From positions 4,526,001 to 4,590,000 of the forward strand of contig JAHREC010000018.1 in NCBI GenBank assembly GCA_020081605.1: 64,000 bases of DNA, given 5' to 3'. Within the stretch, counting starts at the first letter, position 1, and each line of letters begins with the position of its first letter. The position numbers and the translations under genes are program-made. The notes under the pieces were generated by a model. That model ran no database searches. It saw only the letters and a list, made by a program, of their open reading frames with translations, and was not told where the DNA came from. The DNA is from Albifimbria verrucaria. Lineage: Eukaryota > Ascomycota > Sordariomycetes > Hypocreales > Stachybotryaceae. Shown one piece after another: positions 50,701 through 61,747 of the stretch.

Positions 50701-52511
50701 TTCCTATCTCATTGCAACCCTCTTGGCCACATAGCTTCTGACGCGGCAAACCCAGCCTCACTGTCTCTTAGGCGTGGCCAAGACAAGCCTTCGCTGTTAA
50801 TTACCCAGGTTCTGCAAGACAAGTGCACGCTGCTCCACAATGCCCTCCAAAGCATGTTGTAGGCTAAATATAGCATCCCCTGCCACCACCACGAGGCGAA
50901 CTCAGCCCACTGATGTGTGTGCGTGTGTGTGTGGCTCTGCGATATTCTTCCGAGATCTCGTCATCAATGCATTTTGCACTTGCGGTTCTAGGCTCGAATT
51001 TTCTGCGAGTTGCGCCATTGGCTACAAGTCCCACCAAGAAGCCGATCGCGTGGTGCAGCCTGTTGATGGGGTCGCATCTTTCATTCAGATGCAACGTGCT
51101 GACTCCTTCTTAATATCCTTGCTTGTTTCCTCTCATCAATCTCGGGGCTTTTCAAGGTCCTAGCTTTCTAGCAGTCGAGAACCTAAGCGAAAACCCAGCG
51201 CATTTCCTTGATGCCCAACCGTGGGCATCCCGGTCTTGGGATCCGGGGGACAACGAAATCCTTTCCCGACCGGCAACATTTTTTCCCTATCGGCCATGCT
51301 GGTTCGTCGATTTCGGTGCTGACTGCTTAGAAGCCCGTTCTCTCCCGCTATCGTCCGGGCTACATAGGAGCAACCACCCGCCTGACCCTAAGTCGGCAGA
51401 CCTGTCAGATATTCGAGAACCCTGGGACGTTGTCATGTGATTCGCAACAGCCAACCAGCCTTTCAGAAGGATGTTCTCGTTCTGGATAGAGCACCGCAAG
51501 GGCTGCATGCGACCGCGCAACGAGATGTCTCGGCCCTGTGTTGGTTTTGGTAAATTCCATCTCCTAGTTCAATCACCTGCATCTACTTTGTGCTAGATTC
51601 TGCCATCAGCCAGCACCAGGCTGGCAGACTATGCCACTATGGTCTGATAAAGAGCCATGTGATACGGCTTTGAGGATATGCCATCTCCACGTTCCGTTCT
51701 CGGCCCGCCAAGATGTGCTTGATGCTGGTTATTTTAGTGGTTCCAGTCCAGTTCTCAAGGGCGCATTTTTTTAACTGGCACGATCGGTACCGTCCCGCCC
51801 ATTTCCGGCCTTGCTAGCCGGCCGGTAACCCTTCCTGTACTTCTCCAATCCATCCACCCTGCTTCACTGCTTGAGAGGTACCCATAGATTGGTCGGATGG
51901 AACATTTGATCTCACAATGAGAGGGCGTGTGTGTCGCCTCGCAGCTGTCGTCCAACTTATTCCGGATCAATGACGGCAAGCATGGCTCTGCTGGGCCCAC
52001 AGGAGAACACGTCTGCAGGTACCATCACCTTCGACTTGGTAGGGTGGTGGGCGCGGATTGTGAAGCTTGAAGCTAGCCTTTGCGGCTACGCCCATGCCGT
52101 GCTAGTGCTTCCCACTATAACTGAGCGAGCGAGTTATACAGGCGCTTCCGGTGCTGTCAGTGGATGCTCCGAGGGCCATGGGCTTGCCCCGTCGCGCAGG
52201 CCAGTGCCTCGCGTGCGTGGATGCTGGCTGCAAATGTTGGCACCAGTGGATTAATGGCATGGGCTGCGGTCCTTCTGGACGTGCCAAGCTTTCTGCTGCT
52301 TCTGGTGGGGAACTTATGGATGGCTGTTGGTGATTACAGGACAAGCTGAGTTACGCCATGGTGCAAGCCCGCGGTTCCTACCGGCACAGTGCCAAGGGCG
52401 CAGGGAGACCAACTCCGAGTCGTTTCAGCAGCCTGGTGCAGAGCGGAGAGGTTGGAACCATAGCATAAGGGCGCGTACCTGTGGGTGCAGTGCAGTGTAG
52501 CGTAGTGTAGT

Positions 52512-52551
52512 GTGCGTGATGCATCGTGCGTGATGTATCGTGCGTGATGCG
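52512..52551. repeat. 14-base tandem repeat, three copies
   Basis: Units GTGCGTGATGCATC, GTGCGTGATGTATC and GTGCGTGATGCG follow directly, differing at one or two positions. Confidence 0.85.
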
Positions 52552-52671
52552 AAGGGAAACCGGGGAAGTTTAAAGTGAGTGGATGGTGGGGTTCCTTGGG
52601 CTGTTCGCCGCCGCCGTGCTACACCGGTCAGCGGGCCCCGGCCAATCACAGGGCCCAATGAGGCCGGCACC

Positions 52672-52712
52672 CTGCTGTGGCCCTGCGGTGGCCCTGCTGT
52701 GGCCCTTCTACT
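52672..52712. repeat. TGCTGTGGCCC tandem repeat, three copies
   Basis: Three 11-12-base units of CCCTGCTGTGGC type with one CGG variant, followed by AGGCCCTGCAGGCC. Confidence 0.75.
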
Positions 52713-53100
52713 TTCCAGGCTCTACAGGCCCTGCAGGCCAGGCCAGTAGCTTGCAGACAAGTCCCCAATCTGGTGCTTCTGGGCTACACCCATAGAACCT
52801 TAAGTAATCATCTAGGTCAGAGGTGGTCACCATCCTAATCTACGTCCATCCCAAGGTTCTGTGCAGGCGTCAAGTCACACTCTCCCACATCTCGCCTCAA
52901 ACCGGTTCGTCGTCATTTTTCGTCGTCGTCGGTCCCATCGTTCCTCCGGCTTTGTTCGATCCGCCTGCTCTCCGTACGGGGGCTTTCACGATTTCCACGA
53001 CTCACCTGCGTCTTGCCTCCGGGCGTCGTGAGCCTTCCGCCATCCCAGCCGTGTCGTACTGCGCTGCAGAAGCCTGCCTGAAGCTTCGTCTTTGCCTACC

Positions 53101-53885
53101 ATCCAGCTAGCTACCTCTTCCCAACGGCGCCCACCGTCAAGGATAGACAGACAGACCTTGTCAAGGCCCTCCCTCCGTGTTCGTGCTTTTTGTCGGCGTC
53201 TTCTGAACCAGCGTCGTCCAGTCCTCCCTTGGATCTGCAGGTACTTTTACCCTTCCAGATCTGCTGCAGCCAGCTGCTCCATCTCCAACCTGCTTGTCCA
53301 CCCCGCGACGGCCTCTTTTCAAATTCTCCCCACGGTCAGCTTGCTGTCCGAGCCGTCACCTTCCGCGTATCCCACGTCGCACCCCGGATTTGCTGTAGGC
53401 AAAGAAAGCTGACACTCTGCCAATCAGTTGCGCCTCAGCCACGATCCCGACCGTGTAGATAAGTCGCCTTTCGGTCCTATCGCCGAGTATCTCCAGGGCC
53501 ACAGCTTCCACTCCACCCGCCTCGCCTCGCCTCGCCTCGGCTAGGTCCTTCTGCCAGGAAGCCCCACGACGTCATCCGCACTCAACCAGCCAGACCCTTG
53601 ACCCTCTCGCATTCTGCAAGGCGCTTGCCTAAGACTCACAAGACGGACGCTCCAAGGAGTCAGCGGTCTCCCTTTTCTCTGTCCTCGGTCGATTATTCCA
53701 TCCTCCATAGGACCGGCTAGCTACGGAAAAAAGTTATCCTGAACCCATTGCTACGGCTCACGGGGCGGTCTCGTAAGACATCAAGGGTCGGTCAGTGCGG
53801 CGAAGAGACAACACCGCGCCACCACGCGACATTTGAGACAACCCGTCGCGCCCCCTCCACCCCTGTGATCCGACAACTCTTCATC
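53101..53885 (+). promoter_or_regulatory. C/T-rich leader and promoter of the PPZ gene
   Basis: A long pyrimidine-rich, C-rich stretch including a short CGCCTCGCCTCG array at about 53518-53541 runs up to the start at 53886. The leader is probably several hundred bases long and could contain an untranslated intron, which I cannot fix by eye. Confidence 0.45.
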
Positions 53886-55588
53886 ATGGGCAACCAAAAC
53901 TCTAAGGACGGCGGTTCCTCACCAAAGGGCTCCGGCGCTGGGGCCGGCGATCCACCTCTTCAGTCCTATCCCTCCTTCAGCCGGTCTGATACCAAAGAGT
54001 CGTCGCGATCGTTCCGATCCCTACGCTCCAAGATCCCGGGCAGCAACGCCAAGACGGACAGCCCAAGAAATTCGACTTTGTTATCGAACGGCGAGACCAC
54101 CGCTGAGAAGGCTGCCGATGCCGCCTCGGTTCGGTCGGCCAAGAGTGGCCGATCCAGCGCATCCCGGGCGAGCCGCAGTGACCTGCCACCGCTCAGGCAA
54201 GCAGCGGGCGACCAGACCCCATCGATTCACCCATCGTCGACGACCAGCCACCCCCATCTCCAGTGCAGTCAAGCTCCATGAAGGGTGGTGTCCACAATGT
54301 CGAGGCTGCACAGGCTTCCGGTGAAGTCGATCACGTCTCCGACCAGCCGCCTTCCGCCAATGCTAGTGTCAACACACATATGCAGTCTCCGGGCCAATCT
54401 ATCCTCGTCAAGCGCGACAACACCATCAATCCGGTGCGTAAGACGTCGGACGACGCCAGCAAGGTCGAGGCAAATGCCAACGTGGCAATGTCCGATATCA
54501 AGGACATTGACTTGGATGACTTTATCAAGCGGCTGCTTGATGCCGGTTATGCCGGCAAAGTAACCAAGAGCGTCTGCCTCAAGAACGCTGAGATTGTCGC
54601 CATCTGCCAGCGTGCAAGGGAGGTGTTCCTCAGTCAGCCTGCTCTCCTGGAGCTTGACGCTCCCGTTAAGATCGTTGGTGATGTTCATGGACAGTACACT
54701 GACCTCATACGAATGTTTGAGATGTGCGGGTTCCCTCCTATGGCCAATTACCTCTTCCTAGGTGACTACGTCGACCGCGGCAAGCAGTCACTTGAAACAA
54801 TCCTTCTTCTCATGTGCTACAAGCTCAAGTTCCCTGAGAACTTTTTCCTGCTTCGAGGCAATCACGAGTGTGCCAATGTTACCCGAGTCTATGGATTCTA
54901 CGATGAATGTAAGCGGAGGTGTAATGTCAAGATTTGGAAGACCTTTGTCGACACGTTCAACACCTTACCCATCGCTGCCATTGTGGCTGGAAAGATCTTT
55001 TGTGTACACGGCGGTCTTTCGCCTGCTCTGAGCCACATGGACGATATTCGCAACATTGCCAGGCCAACCGACGTGCCTGATTACGGACTGCTCAACGATC
55101 TTTTGTGGTCTGACCCGGCGGATATGGAGTCGGATTGGGAAGCAAATGAACGTGGAGTAAGTTACTGCTTTGGAAAACGAGTCATTACCGACTTTTTAGC
55201 TGTTCACGACTTCGATTTGATTTGTCGAGCACATATGGTTGTCGAAGATGGGTACGAGTTCTTCAATGACCGTGTTTTGGTCACGGTATTCAGTGCACCC
55301 AACGTAAGTTCCTACAACCGCCCATGGTTTCGGACCAGGTTCTAACCAGTGCTAGTACTGTGGAGAGTTTGATAATTGGGGTGCGGTGATGTCGGTTTCC
55401 TCGGAGTTACTATGCAGCTTCGAGCTCCTGAAGCCTTTGGACTCTAGTGCATTGAAGAGCCACATTAAGAAAGGTCGCAGCAAGCGCCAGCATATGCTTA
55501 ACAGTCCTGTGAGTTACCCAGGCCCATTTGATGGTGGCATCGCTAATCCTTTAAATAGCCTGCCAGCGTCCAGCCCCAGAGTGTATAG
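53886..55588 (+). CDS. PPZ1: PPZ-type serine/threonine protein phosphatase
   Basis: PP1-like phosphatase of the fungus-specific PPZ group, which acts on cation homeostasis, salt tolerance and wall integrity, inhibited in yeast by Hal3. 533 residues. MGNQNS is an N-myristoylation signal. About 200 disordered Ser/Pro-rich residues follow, then the catalytic domain with the metal-binding motifs GDVHGQ, GDYVDRG and RGNHE, plus CVHGGLSP and the C-terminal FSAPNYCGEFDN. Introns are 55304-55355 and 55509-55558; the last exon adds [10 protein letters not shown]. One base is missing near 54215 in the disordered part, beyond which [16 protein letters not shown] continues. Start 53886 is set by the myristoylation motif. 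Confidence 0.93.
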
Positions 55589-56561
55589 TGGCTGCGCGCT
55601 ACGGTTGACGAAAACGACTCGCAGTATTTAATCACCAGCGAATTTTTAGTCTCAGCGAACATGGTGGATTCGGACGAGAAAACGATGAAGCTGACCTTAC
55701 CATCGGAATCACAATATGAACTCTTGTGAGCTAGATCCAAGAAGGGAAGATGCTACAACAGGGAAGGCATAGGCCAGGCACATTTGCCTACTGGCCGGCA
55801 CCACGGGGTAACAACCGTGTCAGGGAGTTAGTCTGGGCTCGGCTCACTCTTGTGCGGACTAGATCCTGTGCCTTCATTGTAAAGCCAGGAACCAGAAATG
55901 GCCCGGCTCAGCGACGGGATACAAATCCAACAGGGTCACAAGGTGTTTAATCCTTCGCCCGGAACATACCTCCCAAGCTCGAAAGAGGGTGAGGTGTAGT
56001 TCCGGGAATGGTTTGGGCCTGGAAATTGGACCAAGCGGGCTTTTCTGGTTACCAATTCAAGAGAAGGAATGGTGGGCTTCTACGGAAAGGCGCCCGAATT
56101 TCTCAATACGTTGGCTGTAGGTTCTCTGCTGCATCCGCATCGATAGTTTTAGGAGGTATTCAGTTAGCGATGGGTCTTGTTGGGTTCATAAATACAGAAG
56201 AGATGCATTGTTTTATATCACGACAAGGTCGTTGCCATGTCGCTAGTGTTGAATGATTTGAAATATGCACGGGACTAACAACAAATCGAGATCGAGGAGC
56301 GCTTTTGGTCTTCACATTTCAATTTGTCTCCCACTAAGTCTAGTCGTTTTGACTCTACTGATAAAATCCTGTGTGAAATCCTGTATGTTCACTTTCAAGA
56401 GTCCATTGTAAGTGTGTAGCAGTGCAAGCGATGCTCCACCTAAAGTTATCTTGGAGGTGGTGCTGGGGTGCTTAGTCATGCAAACTGGAGAATTTTGGTT
56501 GCCAGATCCCTGAGCATCTGAACGCATCTCAGATTTATCGAAACACGACAAACTCGCAATC
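55589..56561. other. Intergenic region, PPZ 3' side and promoter of the next gene
   Basis: No recognisable gene or repeat. Confidence 0.55.
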
Positions 56562-57677
56562 ATGAATCGGCAGGTCCTACGTTCGGTTTACGGCCGGACG
56601 AGGCCAGAGCTGGAGCAGACCGGCGTCGCATTGAAGAATTACTTCCAGCAGTTCTCCACGTCACAATTCCTAGCGGCCGACAACGATGGTCCCAAGCCCA
56701 GCCCCAGCCAACAACCACATCGCCAGCGTGCGCGAGCCGCCGCTGCCCAAATCAGCTCGCTGCCGAGGACTCAACGGACTGCCAACAAGGGTGACGCCGC
56801 CAATGCTTCTCAGGGCAAGGTGATTGACATCCGCAGCCTTCCCAGAGGCGGCCTCCGCGGTCGTGGTGGGCTCCGGGGACGAGGAGGAGCTCCTGGCCAG
56901 ACAGGCGATCGATCCGCGTCTCCCACAGGTGCCAATCGCTTTGCCGGTATTTCGCAACGCCCTGGTGCATCGGCCCGCGGTGAACGTGGTGGACGTGGAC
57001 GTGGTGGACGCGGCGGCCGTGGAGGACGAGGCGGTCGACGTGGCGAGGAAGGAGACAAGAGGGAGGAAAGGAAGCCTAGGGAGAAGCGAAGCACGGCCGA
57101 CGCCATGGACCCTCTCATGGAGGAATTCGACCGCACTGTTCGCTTCGGAACCAAGACCTCATACACCCCTTCGCTGACTGTTGAGTCGCTCAACGAGTTC
57201 ATGCCTGCCCTCCCCATGAGTGCGGCTAGCAAGCAGGCCACCGTCATGCAGAACCTGCAGGCGCTCGGCAGCGGAGACCATGTCGCCACGCCTCAGAACC
57301 TGCAGGCCCGCAACTTGGGCAACGAGATTGAGCAGAACGGAATCCGCTTCTTCGCGAGCGTTCAGGAGAAGGAGGCCGCCGAACAGTACCTCCAGGAGAA
57401 GCGCCGGGAGGCTGCCGCGGCGGAGGGCGCGGAGGCTAGCCAGGAACCCATTATCAAGGAGGCGGAGGAGGCCATTCGCAAGGTTGTCGTTGGCCACGCC
57501 GTTGAGGGCCAGTACGAGAAGATCAAGGCCGCGTCGGACCCTGTTGGGGCCTCCAGGCTTTGGCACCTGCGCGCCGAGACTTATTCTACAAAGGACGTCA
57601 ACAGCTTCGAGAAGAAGCTCTCGTCGCTGCTGGGCAACGGAGGAAAGAAGGCACCACAGCCTCAGAAAAGGGCCTAG
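56562..57677 (+). CDS. Mitochondrial RGG-rich protein, possibly mS46/Rsm28-like
   Basis: An intact single-exon frame of 371 residues. The N-terminus is a mitochondrial presequence (MNRQVLRSVYGRTRPELEQ, with an RxF/STS-like cleavage region QQFSTSQF). A central arginine-glycine region (RGGLRGRGG and a run of GRGGRGG units, about residues 90-165) precedes a basic KRE-rich patch. The C-terminal half is helical with the ending WHLRAETYSTKDVNSFEKKL. That ending and the general layout suggest the fungal small-subunit mitoribosomal protein mS46 (yeast Rsm28), but this is from memory and weak. An RNA-binding mitochondrial protein of another kind is possible. It converges with the mitochondrial RRF gene 229 bases away. 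Confidence 0.85.
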   Translation: MNRQVLRSVYGRTRPELEQTGVALKNYFQQFSTSQFLAADNDGPKPSPSQQPHRQRARAAAAQISSLPRTQRTANKGDAANASQGKVIDIRSLPRGGLRGRGGLRGRGGAPGQTGDRSASPTGANRFAGISQRPGASARGERGGRGRGGRGGRGGRGGRRGEEGDKREERKPREKRSTADAMDPLMEEFDRTVRFGTKTSYTPSLTVESLNEFMPALPMSAASKQATVMQNLQALGSGDHVATPQNLQARNLGNEIEQNGIRFFASVQEKEAAEQYLQEKRREAAAAEGAEASQEPIIKEAEEAIRKVVVGHAVEGQYEKIKAASDPVGASRLWHLRAETYSTKDVNSFEKKLSSLLGNGGKKAPQPQKRA

Positions 57678-57906
57678 GCTGGGCTCGTGTATTAAAAGCC
57701 TGACAAGTTAGAGGGAAAGGGTATTGGCACGGTAGCATGTGTGTCATGATGTGTAATATATTGTACAATTTCTCGGTCACCCGCTCTAGTCTGCTCTGGT
57801 CCATTGGTTACAACAGACGTTCAGAGTGCGCCGTTTAGGCTTAGAGAGCGCCGGCTAGGTCATATACATGTGGAAATTTGTTCTCTTCCTGTTCGTACCC
57901 AGCGTC

Positions 57907-58853
57907 TTATGACTTTCTCTGTCCAATTTGCTTGATGGCTTTCTTCTCTTCCTCGTCAATTTCCTTCATCTTCTGATCCTGAACCTTCTGGACCTCCTTC
58001 TCTGCGGCACGCAGGACGTCTGGCAGCAAGCCGCCCTTCTTAGCATCCTTGAGGACCTTGTCGTGCTTGCGTCTCGCCTGGCGGACCTGCTCACGCCAAA
58101 CCTGCATGTTTTCCTTGACGAGGCGAACCAGCTCATCGGCGCGCTCGGCTTCGACCTTGAGCAGCAGCTCGAGCTCGTTGTCTTCGGCGCGCTGGGGCTG
58201 CTGGTTGTACTCGGGGCTGGCCTGGATGGCGGACATGACAGGCTTTATGTATTCACGGTCGTTGAGCAGCAGTGAGACCGTGCGGCTGCCGGAGCGTGGG
58301 ACGACCTGGGCGAGCTCGCGCAGCGGAAAGTCGCAGAGGTGCCATCTTCGGTTTTGACACTGACGGGGAGCGCGCCGAGACTGTTCGGGTTGAAGCGGCC
58401 GCCGCGGAGGAGCGTCTGGAGTTGTTCCCGGTGGTGGGCGTCGACGGAAGCAAAGGCAGCCGTCAGGGGCGTTGTGTCAAGCGGATCAGCAGCATCTGCG
58501 CCGCCTCCCGAGGCGGGAGAGCCGTGCTGCTTTTCAGAACCGGATGCTGACTTGGCACTGTTGCTGGCTCGGGAGCCTTGCCTTTCTTGTACAGCGTGGA
58601 CGAAGTGCTGAATGCACGGCCGTTGGTAGGAGAGGCTGCCTGGGTTGTTGACCACGTAGCCGCGATAGTTGCTTGTCGAGGGAGCTTCGAAGCCATACTC
58701 TGCGACATGCGACCAATCGTCAGTATCCGCGTGAAGTGATGTCGAAGGCAATTGATTGGTAATTGAGAATTAAATGACTGAATCTCACCTCTCTGAGCTC
58801 TCCAGAAGGAGGAGGCCTCGCTTCAATAGTCCTGTATTGCGAGAAAGCGCCAT
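57907..58853 (-). CDS. RRF1: Mitochondrial ribosome recycling factor
   Basis: Splits post-termination mitoribosomes together with EF-G2. 285 residues. The first exon (MALSRNTGLLKRGLLLLESSE) is a mitochondrial presequence joined by an intron at 58698-58788 (GTGAGA donor, TACTGAC branch) to SMASKLPRQ and a low-complexity spacer with FSTSSTLYKKGKA. The RRF domain follows: FPLRELAQVVPRSGSRTVSL, EYIKPVMSAIQASPEYN, and the long C-terminal helices (LVRLVKENMQVWREQVRQAR; HDKVLKDAKKG). Two single-base losses break it, near 58592 (C run, KAPRASNSAK) and near 58332 (before DFPLREL). A start at 58708 is possible but loses the better presequence. Confidence 0.9.
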
Positions 58854-59494
58854 GTTTGTGAATTGCGTTGTAGGTTAGTTAGAGAATGAAGCATGTTGAA
58901 GGGTCTTTGCAACGAGTGACAGGCCACCCCAAACGCGGCGATAAGATAAGAGCTACGACCTAGGCAAGCAAGTAGGCATAAAAACAAGGGCCTTATATAA
59001 AAGTAGCGACAAGAATACGATTCGAATAAGTAGTTAAATATATGTATACTTATATTTCTTTCTGAGTCTTGTAACATTTTTCTAATCAATTGCGAATTGA
59101 TGTGTCGATGGCAGTCGACCCCCTACCACCAGGACCGCCGAGACAATGTTGCAGTTTGAAGGCACCCAAATAAAGGGGTTTTGGAGGGATTCCGTTTACA
59201 TGCTCAGCCTTGGTACCATCTCTGAGTTGCGAAGGTCGAGGGTAGATGAACCGATTTCAGTAATAGGGTAGGTAGGTAATACCTAGCACCACCACTCATC
59301 GTCTTGAATCTTGGCTCGGCAAAGTTCCTTCGAGGTCGATGGCCAAAGCATGGTATCTTTCACTCTTTTCGACGATGTCCTTGGAGAACACTACAGTAGG
59401 TTGCAGAGAGCAGGTTGAGTGTGTGTGCGCACTGCAGATGGGCATGCATGATGTTTGGCACTCACTATTCGAGAAGATGATTAAAAATCAGGGC
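58854..59494. other. Intergenic region with AT-rich patch at 58975-59095
   Basis: The patch contains ATTCGAATAAGTAG and ATATATGTATACTTATATT, similar in style to patches near 62250 and 62800. A GGTAGGTAGGTAATACC motif lies at about 59267. No gene seen. Confidence 0.5.
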
Positions 59495-59501
59495 AAAAAA
59501 A
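59495..59501 (-). terminator. RNA polymerase III terminator of tRNA-Val
   Basis: Seven T on the transcribed sense directly after the tRNA discriminator base. Confidence 0.9.
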
Positions 59502-59593
59502 TGATCGCGGCAGGGATCGAACCTGCGACCTTTTCCGGTCTTTACACATGATTGTATGTAAAGGAAATGTCATAACCACTAGACAACGCGACC
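59502..59593 (-). tRNA. tRNA-Val (anticodon UAC) with intron
   Basis: Reads valine GUA/GUG codons. The acceptor stem GGTCGCG pairs fully with CGCGATC (one G-U), the discriminator is A, and CCA is not encoded. The D-arm contains TAGTGGTTA (A box), the anticodon stem TTTCC/GGAAA and the T-arm GCAGG-TTCGATC-CCTGC (B box). Anticodon TAC is at 59558-59560. A 19-base intron at 59538-59556 follows position 37, the canonical place. Its TGTAAA can pair with TTTACA of the anticodon loop, giving the expected pre-tRNA structure for tRNA splicing endonuclease. Confidence 0.95.
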
Positions 59594-59985
59594 GTGTTTC
59601 TTCTTGTGGTGTTTTCTTTCTATTCTTTTTGTTTATGAAGGGCTACTGTGCTGTTGTGCTGATCTGGTTTCGTTGCTGCATCTTCTCCCTCCCGGCCTGT
59701 GGGTTGCGACGACGATGTGGAAGGCAGTAGTTTCAAGCTGGCATCCCTCCTTCCCTCTTCCAAGGCACCCGTCACACAAATTTCCCATCCCGAGAATCAT
59801 CAAAGGGCTGAGGGGTGAAACATTGGGCTAAATAGCTACCATATGATAACACATCATGCTGTCCCTATTTAACTCTCCTTCGCGTAGCAAGTGCGGTAGT
59901 ATTCTTTATGCTACTCATAATATTGTTTACACAAACAGGATCACAAGATATCCTCGACTTCCAATATATTATTACAGCTGCTTCC
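59594..59985. other. Spacer between tRNA-Val and the SSADH gene
   Basis: Holds the SSADH 3' untranslated region. Nothing else seen. Confidence 0.6.
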
Positions 59986-61747
59986 CTAGCTCTGTAGAGG
60001 CTTGCCCATGCCTCCGTATGTGATGGTCTTGACGATCTGATATTCCGAGATGCCGTACTTGGAACCTTCCCGGCCAAACCCACTCTCCTTCACGCCACCA
60101 AAGGAGCCGCTGCGTCCGAAATGAGCCCCGTGTTGACGCCAATCATGCCCACCTCAAGACTCTCCGCAACCCGGTGAACACGCTCCAGATCTCGAGAGAA
60201 GAAGTAGCCGGCCAGTCCTACCTCGGCCTTGTTCGCCAGATTGACGACTTCTTGCTCTGTTTCGAACGGGAAGAGGCCGGCGACTGGGCCAAATGTCTCC
60301 TCGGAAGCCAGTGCCATGTCGCCAGTCATGTCTCGAATAACGGTGGGCTGAAGAAAGTTGGAGCCAAGGTCAGGCAGCTTCTGTCCGCCAGCGAGGATCT
60401 TGCCGCCTTTCTTCTGTGCATCGTCGATATGTGACTGGGCCTTGGCGACAGCTCGCTCGTGGATGAGCGGTCCGTGAGTAGTGCCCTCGTCGAAGCCCTT
60501 TCCAACCTTGAATCCTTTGACTTTCTCCGTGAACTTTTGCGCAAACTCGTCGTAGATTCCCTTCTGCACATAAATGCGGTTCGCGCAGACGCAAGTTTGA
60601 CCCGAGGAACGGAACTTGGAGGCGATGGCGCCAGCAACTGCAGCATCTACATCTGCGTCGTCGAAAACGATGAATGGCGCATTGCCTCCGAGCTCGAGGA
60701 CAACTTCTTGAGGGTTCCGGAAGATTGTTGCATCAACAGCTTGCCGACGTTGGTAGATCCGGTGAAAGACACTTTGCGAACCACCGGAGATGTTGTGAGA
60801 GTCTTGCCGACTTCGGGGTGTTCTCAAGCGAAGTGACAACGTTGACAACACCCTTGGGGATGCCTGCGCGATGGGCTAGCTCGGCGAGTGCGAGGGCTGT
60901 GTATGGGGTCTCGCCAGGGGCCTTGCAGACAACTGTGCAGCCTGCGGCCAGCGCAGGACCGATTTTCCTGGTAATCATAGCAGCAGGAAAGTTCCATCTG
61001 TTTTCGGTGAGTCTCAACACTTCACTGGAGTCTGGTGATTCGTTGTGGTAACTCACGGTGTGATTAATCCGCAGACACCCACTGGCTCCTTGACAGTTAT
61101 GATGCGGTTGCCGGGGATGCTAGCCGGGATAGTGTCGCCGTAAACGCGGGGTGCCTCCTCACTGAACCACTCGAAGAAGTTGGCGGCGTAGGTGACCTCG
61201 CCCTTGGCGTCAGTGAACGGCTTTCCATTCTCTAGGGTGATGAGCTTGGCGAGATCCTCAGAATTGTCGACCATTAAGTCGTACCACTTGCGAAGCAGCT
61301 TAGAGCGTTCCCTGCCTGTGGTGGTGCGGAACGTAGAGAAGGCATCGGCAGCGGCGCGGATGGCGACCTGTGTATCCTCGGCATCATATTCGGCACATGT
61401 TCCGATCAGACTCCCGAGCCAGGATCTATGTCGCAGGAAAACGGCTGGTTAGCTTTGTGATTACCGAATCATGAACAATGAGCGGCGTGTATATACCATG
61501 GACCTCAAACGTCTTGCCAGATCGCGCAGCGCGCCATTCACCGTTCACATAGCAGACGCCCTGCTTCAACAGGCTCTGATCCCGCAGCTTCATCGATACG
61601 AGCATTAGCAAGTGCGTAGCTTATATGGATGGCGCATGGGATTCCTACCTTGGACGCCATGTTTGATGCTCTTCTTGCAGCGACCAGCGACAGCCGTGGA
61701 CCGTGTCGTAGAACAGAGTGAGTAACGGTTCTAGTGAGCGACGACAT
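59986..61747 (-). CDS. Succinate-semialdehyde dehydrogenase, mitochondrial
   Basis: Oxidises succinic semialdehyde to succinate with NAD(P), the last step of the GABA shunt (UGA2/GabD family). 524 residues in four exons, with introns 61588-61648, 61426-61496 and 60998-61056. The presequence [20 protein letters not shown] is followed by [20 protein letters not shown]. Seen: [20 protein letters not shown], the nucleotide-loop motif FTGSTNVGK, the active-site glutamate in LELGGNAPF, the catalytic cysteine in [10 protein letters not shown], and [13 protein letters not shown]. The C-terminus ([14 protein letters not shown]) is complete. Four single-base losses break the frame: near 61415, 60818, 60700 and 60106, at runs of G, C, C and T. 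An ATG at about 61660 (MASK) would give a shorter, possibly cytosolic form. Confidence 0.93.

Larger units (their letters stand above)
48724..53100. other. 4.4 kb stretch without recognisable genes
   Basis: Short unrelated frames only. Contains GGTACC-type motifs at 49090-49180, an AT-rich patch and tandem repeats (listed separately). Confidence 0.5.
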
